Shown: positions 1-6,300 of the stretch, one piece after another
How the letters are laid out: every line of letters starts with the position of its first letter
How positions within the stretch are numbered: position 1 is the stretch's first letter
Source: Pleurotus ostreatus/Saccharomyces cerevisiae fusant
Taxonomy: Eukaryota > Opisthokonta
Assembly: GCA_024196135.1 (NCBI GenBank)
Contig: JAMQCK010001241.1
Coordinates: 1-10,487, forward strand
Direction: 5' to 3'
DNA length: 10,487 nucleotides
Translations under genes and position numbers: made by a program
Notes under the pieces: model-generated
The model's input: only the letters and a program-made list of their open reading frames with translations
Told to the model about the DNA's origin: nothing
Databases searched by the model: none

Positions 1-421
1 CGACCTGCCTCCATGTTCGGCAGACCTGCGTGAAGGGCCACACGTGCTTTCCGATCTGGTCGACGAACCACTGCGCAGGCAGCGTGTACGCGGCGATTTC
101 GGCAAGTAATTCGGGCGGAACCTTGCGGAGGGGCGAGAGTAGAGACTTTATGCCAAACTTCGTCGACTCGAGCTGGTCTCGGCGACAGCGAAGTTTATTG
201 AGCGCCGACTCGAGTTCGTCGATTTCGCGATTGCAGACGTCAAGAGCGTCGCATACTTGGGGTAAAGTCGCGGAGAGCGCAGCTTGTTTGAAGGAGGACG
301 GGAGAGCAGCGGACGCTCGAGTATGCGCTAGGAGTTCAGATGTGCCTACGCGACTACTGAATGTCCTATTGCACCCGGAGCACAGTGTGATGTTGAGGGG
401 CGAGGGCGATAGGATTTGCAT
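1..421 (-). CDS. F-box family protein, 5' part (runs off the window edge)
   Basis: The minus strand is open from an ATG at 421-419 to the window edge, giving 140 residues with no stop. After a short leader there is a CxxC pair (Cys14, Cys17 in TLCSGCNR). A coiled coil follows (about 45-92, with DELESALNKLRCRRDQLE). The F-box begins at about residue 96 with SPLRKVPPELLAEIAAYTL and reaches VCRTWRQV at the edge. This layout, coil then LSPLRKVPPELL, is that of the large F-box family of Agaricomycetes, whose members normally continue with several hundred residues of leucine-rich or unknown sequence. By family, the F-box would bind Skp1 in an SCF ubiquitin ligase and the missing C-terminus would choose the substrate; that is inference. 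The gene is divergent from the RING gene at 882. The start is supported by an intron acceptor just upstream of it and by paralogy with the gene at 2600. Confidence 0.85.
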   Translation of the reverse strand, partial: MQILSPSPLNITLCSGCNRTFSSRVGTSELLAHTRASAALPSSFKQAALSATLPQVCDALDVCNREIDELESALNKLRCRRDQLESTKFGIKSLLSPLRKVPPELLAEIAAYTLPAQWFVDQIGKHVWPFTQVCRTWRQV

Positions 422-426
422 AGCGA

Positions 427-506
427 CTAATTGGCACTGTCAGGGATACGACCTGAAGTGGTGTGAGTTTTTGGAGGTAGTTTTCGTTTCCTTCAAGTTC
501 CCTTAC
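427..506 (-). other. Probable 5'UTR intron of the F-box gene
   Basis: On the minus strand a GTAAGG donor at 506-501 is followed by a CCCTGAC branch-like site and an ATTAG acceptor ending at 427, giving an 80-nt intron that ends 5 nt before the F-box start codon. Splicing would join an upstream exon containing an ATG (518-516) in a different frame, so that ATG would open a short overlapping uORF. The upstream exon has no start in the F-box frame, so the intron is placed in the 5'UTR. Confidence 0.5.
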
Positions 507-789
507 CTTTCCATAGGCGCCGCGCACTTAAATGAAGCGGTCGTCTGCAGGCGATGGTCGTTGGAGGCAAGCCCTACCGGGAAAGGCCGATCAAATTCAC
601 ACGCCCCTCGGTTCCCATCGGGCAATGTACTTGTCGACCATGACCATCATGATTCTTGTTCTGCTGACGCCGGGAAAGATAATTTCCTACGAAAGATGGT
701 CGCGGATGGAGTAGTATTCATCTTTGCGCCATTGTGTCACGAACAAGGAGGCTTTGTTTGACAAAGGCTAGCCTGTCCATGACCAGGCA

Positions 790-797
790 TATATAAG
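790..797 (+). promoter_or_regulatory. TATA box of the RING gene
   Basis: TATATAAG lies 92 nt upstream of the ATG at 882. It is followed by a C/T-rich stretch (about 822-851), which is common near transcription starts in filamentous fungi. Together these support the chosen start codon. Confidence 0.6.
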
Positions 798-881
798 ACA
801 CGCTCCGCAAAAGGTGAGTTCACCTCTCCTTTCCCTTTCCTCTCGCCACCACAAGTCTGTCACAAAACTAAATTATAAATC

Positions 882-1646
882 ATGTCCTGTTCAGCGCTCT
901 GCTCCATTTGTCTGGAAACTAAGGCGTTTCCGGAGCAGCTGTTGTTCTTTGCAGCTTGTGGTGCGTACTAGTCGTCTACGTACGTGTGGCATCCCATTGA
1001 CAATACATCAGGCCATGGCTTCTGCGAGCGATGCCTTTCCCGCACTCGTACCGACAAATGCCCAGCGTGTCGCACGCCGAGCTGCAGAAAATACCCTCCA
1101 CGCAAGATATTTGTTGACCTCGTCCTCTCGGATGCCGAGTCCCCCGCCACTGCGCTTCCCGACGCCGTCAACTTTCAGAAGCAGAAGTTCGACAACGCGC
1201 GTCTGCTAGCTGAGCTCCGCGATGCGAAGAGCGCGCTTGACAGGGAGCAGCGCCGCGTGCGCGCGCTGGAGGAAGAACGCGACCGGACGAAGATCGAGTG
1301 CATCTGGATCAAGCAAGAGCGTGACAGGACGAGGGAAGAACTCGATCAGAGGACGAAAGAGCGCGACGAGCTGCTGAGGGAACTCCGGGTGGCTGATGAG
1401 AAGCTGGCTGCGATGCATCAAGAGAACCGGGAAAGGCAGAGGGTGGCACTCGGGAGCGCGGCGCAAAGACTGGGCCTCAACCGTCATCTCATGCAGGACC
1501 GTGATGAACGTGGTGCGCACGAGCGCACGCGTATGGAGGATATTACGGCGCTGCAAGAGAGGAGTTTGGAGCTATTCAAAGAGCTCATGGAGCATACTTG
1601 GAAGGTCAATCAGCATGCACAGTTTATCCCATTCTCGAACTTATAG
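882..1646 (+). CDS. RING-finger protein with long coiled coil (putative E3 ubiquitin ligase)
   Basis: Exons 882-960 and 1012-1646 are joined across a 51-nt intron (donor GTGCGT, acceptor ATCAG), giving 237 aa. The N-terminus is a C3HC4 RING with zinc ligands Cys7, Cys10, Cys26, His28, Cys31, Cys34, Cys43 and Cys46. The intron splits the glycine codon between Cys26 and His28, and only the spliced form restores the CGHGFC motif. From about residue 80 to 178 the protein is a charged, heptad-like helix (ALEEERDRTK, TKERDELLREL), and a second helix lies near the end. The RING would recruit a ubiquitin-loaded E2 enzyme and the coil would dimerise or bind a partner; the substrate is unknown. TATA and pyrimidine elements support the ATG. 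The C-terminus is uncertain: the same frame stays open for 141 codons after the TAG, and a 42-nt intron (1605-1646) could remove that stop. I therefore trust residues 1 to about 222 most. Confidence 0.82.
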
Positions 1647-2069
1647 AAGCCGCAGATGAGATCGCTCTCGGATCCCACTGCAACTGTGCAGGCGGTGCAG
1701 GCGCAGCCTCCGTCAGCCAGGGTGGTGCGGCGAGGAGGTGCTGACGACCTCCGCGAACGCTTCTACATCGCTGCTGCAGAAGGACCCCGCGTCGAGGCAA
1801 GGCAGCGCGCTGAAGCAGGTCATCGGGTCATCGAGACCAGAGAAGCTCCTCGAGCTCGGAGAGACCTCCACGCGCACGGAAGCCTGAGCGGTGGCGTCTC
1901 CCCGCCTACCGTGGATCCCTTCATGCTCACCGAGGTTACTGGCAGCTCCTCGGCCAGGTGCGCACCTTCTCTTCCCTTTGCCCGCGCGGCACGTGTGCTT
2001 ACGAACCCGCCCAGTTTTTCCAATCTGACGATGGAAGCCATCCTCAACTCGCTCAGGAACCACGAGTGA
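1647..2069 (+). other. Open frame after the RING stop; possible C-terminal extension
   Basis: The RING frame continues without a stop for 141 codons after the TAG at 1644-1646, ending with TGA at 2067-2069. Two candidate introns are multiples of three and would keep this frame: 1605-1646 (42 nt, removing the TAG) and 1958-2014 (57 nt, GTGCGC to CCCAG). Joined, they would give a protein of roughly 345-365 aa. The predicted extension is rich in Arg, Ala and Pro, resembles no family I recognise, and long chance open frames also occur here on the minus strand, so it may instead be 3'UTR. Confidence 0.3.
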
Positions 2070-2599
2070 TTCTCTCGCAACTCAAGCGGTCGGGACGGCC
2101 TCCTCGATTGCCCGCGCTTGCATCTCTGCAGATACCCTCCACTTGAGCCGACTTGGGCCGACACAGCAGATTTGCGCCCATCATTATTGAACGACCGAGG
2201 AGCAGGCCTCCCTCTACGATTACTTACCCTGTCTCTCCTTTCCTTGTTTTTCTCTCTTTCCAGCATCCGGTGGATGCCTTGCGATTTCGTCTTGAGATCT
2301 GAGTTTCGAGCAGACGAGCTTTGGACGAGCTTACCAAGTCTGGATGTACAGTATCTGCCAATGAAGATACTCCAAATAATACTCTGAGGGGCATGGTTCT
2401 TCGTCATAAAGGAACAGCGTTAATTTCTTTGGCGTGCAGATACTCGAGGTTCGAACCAAAGCGGGAGGCGTGACCGTAAACGCACCTTGTCACAGTCCCC
2501 CATGTCGCAAGCCCACTATATTCAACGAACATGCGGTCAATCGTCAATGGTGCATAAGATCTGTTCGGTTTTCAGCTAAGCTCACTTCTAATTCTTCAG
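2070..2599. other. Intergenic region, RING gene to second F-box gene
   Basis: No protein-coding gene is supported apart from a possible small first exon of the next gene at 2502-2549. The stretch has a pyrimidine-rich run (about 2220-2264) ending in TTTCCAG, and a weak TATA-like CTATATTC near 2516-2523. A possible intron occupies 2550-2599. A 195-codon minus-strand open frame reaching to 2407 has no family features and is not called. Confidence 0.45.
2550..2599 (+). other. Probable intron directly before the second F-box start codon
   Basis: A GTGCAT donor, a TTCTAAT branch-like site and a TTCAG acceptor define a 50-nt intron whose 3' end abuts the ATGATG at 2600. It either lies in the 5'UTR or joins a small in-frame exon (2502-2549, ATG then 15 codons) to the F-box exon in phase 0. 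The F-box gene at 1-421 also has an intron ending next to its start, which fits common descent. Confidence 0.45.
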
Positions 2600-3001
2600 A
2601 TGATGGACCCATCCACGATAGACAAAACACGGGAGTGGACAACGAGACTCTGCCCATCGTGCGATCGCCGTCTCAGCGTCGACGTCAGCGACCTAGATCT
2701 GAAGGCCTATGCTCGCTCAGCGAACGTACCGCTGAGCGTCGACGAGACTCTGGCTATCTCTGCTCGGGCTCATGACGTGCGCGAAAGCCTGCGTGAGTGC
2801 GCTGCGGAAGTAGACCGACTGGAAGCCACTTTATCTGCGCTTCGTCAGCAACGAGCGGCGCTGGATGAGGAAGATAGTGTCCTTGCATCTCTTCTTGCCC
2901 CCGCCCGTAAGACTCCTCCGGAGATCCTTGCAGAGATTGCTGCCTACACGTTGGAACAGCCTAGCGGGCCCAGCGAGGAGATCCTCGGGGCGACGGCCTG
3001 A
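2600..3001 (+). CDS. Short F-box family protein, apparently truncated after the F-box
   Basis: This 133-aa ORF is clearly related to the F-box gene at 1-421. Shared features in order are a CxxC pair (Cys18, Cys21 in RLCPSCDRR), a coil (about 55-95, with VDRLEATLSALRQQRAAL) and the F-box start SLLAPARKTPPEILAEIAAYTL (about 98-118). The frame then stops 15 residues later, where family members usually have the rest of the F-box (W...VCRxWR) and a long C-terminal region. No continuation was recognised in the other plus-strand frames up to 3300. It could be a decayed copy, a short Skp1-binding relic, or a gene whose downstream exons I failed to join. The start at 2600 is the simplest choice. An in-frame upstream exon at 2502-2549, joined across a 50-nt intron, would add 16 residues. 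It is convergent with the membrane gene at 3365. Confidence 0.7.
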   Translation: MMDPSTIDKTREWTTRLCPSCDRRLSVDVSDLDLKAYARSANVPLSVDETLAISARAHDVRESLRECAAEVDRLEATLSALRQQRAALDEEDSVLASLLAPARKTPPEILAEIAAYTLEQPSGPSEEILGATA

Positions 3002-3062
3002 TGGTGGCACGGAGCTGGATAATGCTGGGGATACACCTGTGTCTAAGCGCTATGTAGGCGTC

Positions 3063-3095
3063 GGAACCGGGACTACGTCCCGGTATCCCGGTTCC
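3063..3095. repeat. Nested perfect inverted repeat
   Basis: GGAACCGGGA at 3063-3072 is the exact reverse complement of TCCCGGTTCC at 3086-3095 (10-bp stem, 13-nt loop). An alternative inner hairpin pairs CCGGGAC (3067-3073) with GTCCCGG (3077-3083) over a 3-nt loop. The two folds exclude each other because TCCCGG occurs twice. Its function is unknown. Confidence 0.6.
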
Positions 3096-3113
3096 ATGTT
3101 CCCCCCTCACGCG

Positions 3114-3133
3114 TGGCGACGCCCTCGTCGCCA
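3114..3133. repeat. Perfect 8-bp hairpin
   Basis: TGGCGACG (3114-3121) pairs exactly with CGTCGCCA (3126-3133) over a CCCT loop. It sits 18 nt after the larger inverted repeat, in the 3' flank of the truncated F-box gene. Confidence 0.6.
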
Positions 3134-3364
3134 GCAGGAACGGACAGCAGATACTGGACGTCGGAGAGTGTGATACACAAATACCTGTAGAAAAGTCCGA
3201 GCCGGCGTGCTTCTACGAGTACAGCTAGCTATCCTCCCAATAAATACGAAGTCCTGCACCATTTTCTGTCGTCCATCCGGTCCGTCCTTGTCATGATTTA
3301 TACACATTCACCACCATCTTTCTTGTAATGTCTTACTCCTCGCCCAACGCGAACTCTCAACGCC

Positions 3365-5507
3365 TCATCCCTGATACACCTGCGTCGCCTGCCGGTAGTC
3401 TGGCGGCAGCGTACTGACCCTCGCGCCAATCCCAGCACTCTGGTAGGACCCGACCGCCGCCTCAAGTTCCTTCGCGCCGCCCGCCGATCCAAATCCGTTC
3501 GAGCTTCCTACCGATCCGAACCCATTCAGAATCCCCGCGGCCTCTAGTTCCTTCGAGCTGCCCATGGAGCCGAGGTTCTGAGCACCCATCGAGCCTGGGT
3601 TCTGCACACCTCCCTCCGGAATGGAGCGCCCGGACTGCGAACGGTTTATGGTGCTAGCCGGTGTGCTGGCGTAGCCCTGAGGGGCCCTAAAGCTGTTGGG
3701 CGGACCAGCGTGGTTGATGGACTGGTTGTAGTTCAGCGTCGGGGTTGTGTACGGGTAGGGCGACGGGACAGCATTGCCCGGGAATGGCGTAGCAGCGGTG
3801 ACCGTGATGACCGCAGGCGGCGCGGCACCAGACTGAGATATCGTCAGTACATTACGCTCGATAAAGGCTGATGGTACACGTACCATCCAAGAATCCACGC
3901 TCGTTCGCTTAGTTGACCGCGACCAGTCGAAGACGGGTAGGATATGACCGCCTTTCTCATCATTGATCGTGATGTCCCTCCCGAAGGTGGGCCGCCGGCC
4001 GAGCCTCCCTCCGCGGTGGCGGATGAACATCCAGTAGAGGGCGAAGAGGACGAGTGACAGGGTACCCACAGACCCGATAACGACTCCGGCGATGGCGCCT
4101 TTGGAAAGCCTGATGAGAATGTTATGCATTAGCCCGCGGCTTTGGATAAGAATTGCGCATCCACTCACCCGTCACCGCCTTTCGGTATGTAAGTCAGCGC
4201 AAAATCGACCGCGACGCCCTCGTTCGACTCCGCAACGATATCCAGGACGTGTTCCCCGTTCGCCAAACCCGAGGCGTGGAAGAGCACCTGCGTCGCGCTA
4301 GCGCGCGTCTTGTTCGCGCTGAATGTCCCCAGCTCGTTCGCGTTGGACGCATGAGCGAGTTGAGTGCCGTTCTCGCTGGTTATTGGGATGCCGTCCAGGA
4401 GGACGGAGTACATCCGAAAGAGGGGCCGAGGGGACCGTAGAGCGTGACGCCGGCGCCAGTAAAGGTGAAGTGGGCAGTTGATCCGGCAATGGATGTGGTG
4501 CTGGGGTGGATAGAGAGGTCAGTGGGAAGGAGACAGGGAAATAAAGAGGCGCGACTCACTGTCCTGTTCCACCTAAAAAGGTGCCCGCGTTGCTGACCTT
4601 GGTTGACCAGTTCGGATTGTAGGCGAATGCATCGTCTGTGTCTTGGTAGGTCTGAACGAGAATGTCCTGCCCTTCGGAGTCGCCGATGCTGCTGGTCCAG
4701 GTGACCTATGTAGCAGTGTCGTCGGTCAGCCGCGACGATCAACACATTAGTAGATAATGCGCGGTGCTCGTCTCGCAAGATTGTATGGAGGCAAGTACCG
4801 AGAACTCACGTAGTCCACATCAACAAATTTCTGCTCCAGATTCGTCAGCTCGACGGTGTGAAGTCCCGCGTCAAGATCGTCGGCGGAGAACAGCTCTTGC
4901 TGGAACTGGTCGGGATCCGCATGACCGTCTTGTTCAGCGACGAAGTCGCCGTCGATCTTGATCTGGGGAGACCTTCGGTCAGCTCGGTCGACAATTTGGT
5001 TCTGAGAATAACTCGGGGCCGCGCATCGCCGTCTACCAGCACGCGCCGACGCAACTTGCAGGCACCACCAGTCGTGTCGAATGGCGACACCAGCTGTGTC
5101 GGACGATCGCCAAACGCGCGACATGTACCAGCACCCACGGCGTGCACCAATCACACAGGCGTCTACGAAGCACGACGATCACCACACCTGATATCGCCCA
5201 TGGTTGAAGCGTTTGGACCCATAGATGCCGATCGCGCTGCCGTTGAAGGTGAAGGACATCGTCGCGCCCATCGAATTCGTGGCCATGAAGGTGCCGGAAG
5301 AGTACCTTGAGGGAAGTCATTATCGACAAATGTTAGAGTGAGACGGCGGACGCACTGGCTAGCAGAGTTATCCTGACTGGAGTCACCAGGACTCCATTCA
5401 GGAGAATACGAGATAATCGGTGAAGTGTCTTCGATGGTCATGGTGAGCGCCGTCGCGGAAGATAAATAGCAAAGGGTAATAAATATGAGAAGGAGAAGGT
5501 AGAACAT
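3365..5507 (-). CDS. Secreted-type single-pass membrane protein with two related ectodomain modules (frameshifted as written)
   Basis: Seven minus-strand exons: 5507-5356, 5305-5188, 4962-4810, 4705-4560, 4500-4169, 4109-3884, 3832-3365. Introns are 50, 225, 104, 59, 59 and 51 nt. The start is at a clear signal peptide (MFYLLLLIFITLCYLSSATA). Two modules follow, about residues 21-141 and 142-297, sharing the pattern Y-x-P-x-W, then FTFNGSAIGIYG or FTFTGAGVTLYG, then (K/L)(I/L)DG, then a G-x-H-x-(V/L) strand near the end. They look like an internal duplication of a carbohydrate-binding-like beta-sandwich; the ligand is unknown. A membrane helix (about 305-330, VVIGSVGTLSLVLFALYWMF) and basic stop RHRGG precede a cytoplasmic tail with GSMG, NGFGS and KELEAA repeats. 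A cell-surface role is inference. In exon 5 the frame breaks at 4422-4425: one extra base in this run would restore the second module and match the phase of the next intron. The corrected length is about 531 aa. Confidence 0.83.
3450..3605 (-). repeat. Degenerate tandem repeats in the membrane protein tail
   Basis: The C-terminal tail repeats short units: NPGSMG/NLGSMG, SSKELEAA/GAKELEAA and LNGFGSVG/SNGFGSAG. The DNA copies have diverged but are still alignable. This indicates past slippage or unequal exchange in a low-complexity intracellular segment. Confidence 0.6.
4963..5187 (-). other. Unusually long intron in the membrane protein gene
   Basis: The second intron of the gene is 225 nt against a typical 47-60 nt in this window. 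It runs from GTGTGG to CCCCAG. Its limits are fixed by protein continuity: NHGRYQ on one side and IKIDGDF on the other join in phase 0. No coding exon is recognisable inside it. Confidence 0.7.
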
Positions 5508-6300
5508 GGTGTCGGAAGTCTTCGTGATAAGGGAAAAGACAGGAAGCAGAACCGGGACCAAAAGCCTTCGCAGAAGGCAAAGTGGAAGAGAAGGTGAAGT
5601 TGGAAGGGGGAAGGAGGAAGGAGGAAGAAGAAAAGCAAGAGGAGGATCAGCGACTTACCCTCCAAGTTTATCACTGCGCGGATTGTGCGTTCCCGCCACT
5701 GCTCAACATTGCTTGCGGCGCATCTACGGGCGATCCGAGAGAGTGGGTGCGTGCTATTACGCGCTGACAGACGGTGAGAGTGCGGGCAGGACACGCCAAC
5801 TTCGCATAGTCGTCGCGCGCACGGGGCTGCTCGTCGTCAAGCTCTTCATCAAGACAATTGATTCAAAGGGCTGTGAAACGCTGCCAGGGCGCCAATCTGC
5901 TCGCGAGGTTGTTGCCCATGAGCTTCAGCTTATCGAGTCCCCTCAATAAGTGTTCCCAAAGAGTTGGTAGCTGAATAAGAGTGCCTTTTCATTGTAAAGG
6001 ATTGCGGGGAGTCAGAAAACCGTCATGGTTGAGAATAAGAGGAACATGTCACGGGGAAAGTTGGACTTCTGAATCCTCGGGAAGTACCGATTCTGCATGC
6101 GGCTATATGTGGCGCTTCGCCCAAGGGTGGCGCGGACGGCGAGACGCGACTTGTAGCATCCATCCATCCTCGCGGCCCTCCAGGCCTGACGACATCGCTG
6201 TAACGCTCACAGCTGGGCGTCTTTCTGCTGACTATAACAATACCACTGAGTCTCTCTTTACTCGTACGCGCATACGTGTCGATCGACGCACCACAACACC
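5508..6300. promoter_or_regulatory. Divergent promoter region between the membrane protein and SCY1-like genes
   Basis: About 790 nt separate the two start codons. The left part has a purine tract (about 5583-5646), which reads as a pyrimidine tract on the minus strand, upstream of the membrane protein ATG. Beyond it is a good minus-strand donor, GTAAGTCG, at 5658-5651, so a 5'UTR intron is possible; the acceptor is unclear. Near the SCY1-like gene are an ACTATAAC element at 6231-6238 and a favourable ACACCATGG start context. Open frames on both strands between 5660 and 6300 show no recognisable domains. Confidence 0.5.

Larger units (their letters stand above)
422..881. promoter_or_regulatory. 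Divergent promoter region between the F-box and RING genes
   Basis: This 460-nt stretch separates two genes transcribed away from each other. The left part holds the likely 5'UTR intron of the F-box gene. The right part holds a TATA box and a pyrimidine-rich tract leading to the RING start codon. A long plus-strand open frame crosses the region, but it overlaps the real minus-strand F-box exon and resembles no protein family, so no gene is called here. Confidence 0.55.
3002..3364. other. Convergent intergenic region with GC-rich hairpins
   Basis: This stretch lies between the stop codons of the truncated F-box gene (plus) and the membrane gene (minus). It holds two strong short inverted repeats (3063-3095 and 3114-3133). 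A further plus-strand frame is open to 3173, but its translation shows neither the F-box continuation nor any known motif. The part nearest 3300 is more AT-rich and probably holds both 3'UTRs. Confidence 0.45.

Noticed and set aside
30..761. 243-codon open frame on the plus strand
   Set aside because: It overlaps the minus-strand F-box exon and the promoter, and its translation has no domain. It is a shadow of GC-rich DNA.
1820..2407. 195-codon open frame on the minus strand
   Set aside because: It is basic and low in structure, overlaps the RING gene flank and has no family motif or splice context.
2448..2457. GGTTCGAACC resembling the internal B box of a tRNA gene
   Set aside because: The flanking bases do not form a T stem (CGAGG faces CAAAG), and no A box or acceptor stem is found upstream at the right distance.
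2865..3173. Plus-strand frame that could continue the truncated F-box protein
   Set aside because: The translation lacks the W...VCRxWR part of the F-box and is Arg/Gly-rich. A shift into it does not restore the family.
4380..4440. A 60-nt GT-AG intron in exon 5 as an explanation for the frame break
   Set aside because: GTCCCC is a poor donor, and joining it to the CCAG acceptor enters the wrong frame for the ENGTQLAHAS segment.
5438..5794. Minus-strand open frame as an alternative N-terminus for the membrane protein
   Set aside because: It is in a different frame from the signal peptide and ectodomain, and half of it is the pyrimidine tract.
5506..5949. 147-codon plus-strand open frame upstream of the SCY1-like gene
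   Set aside because: Its first part is the purine tract and the antisense of a signal-peptide gene leader; no recognisable motif.
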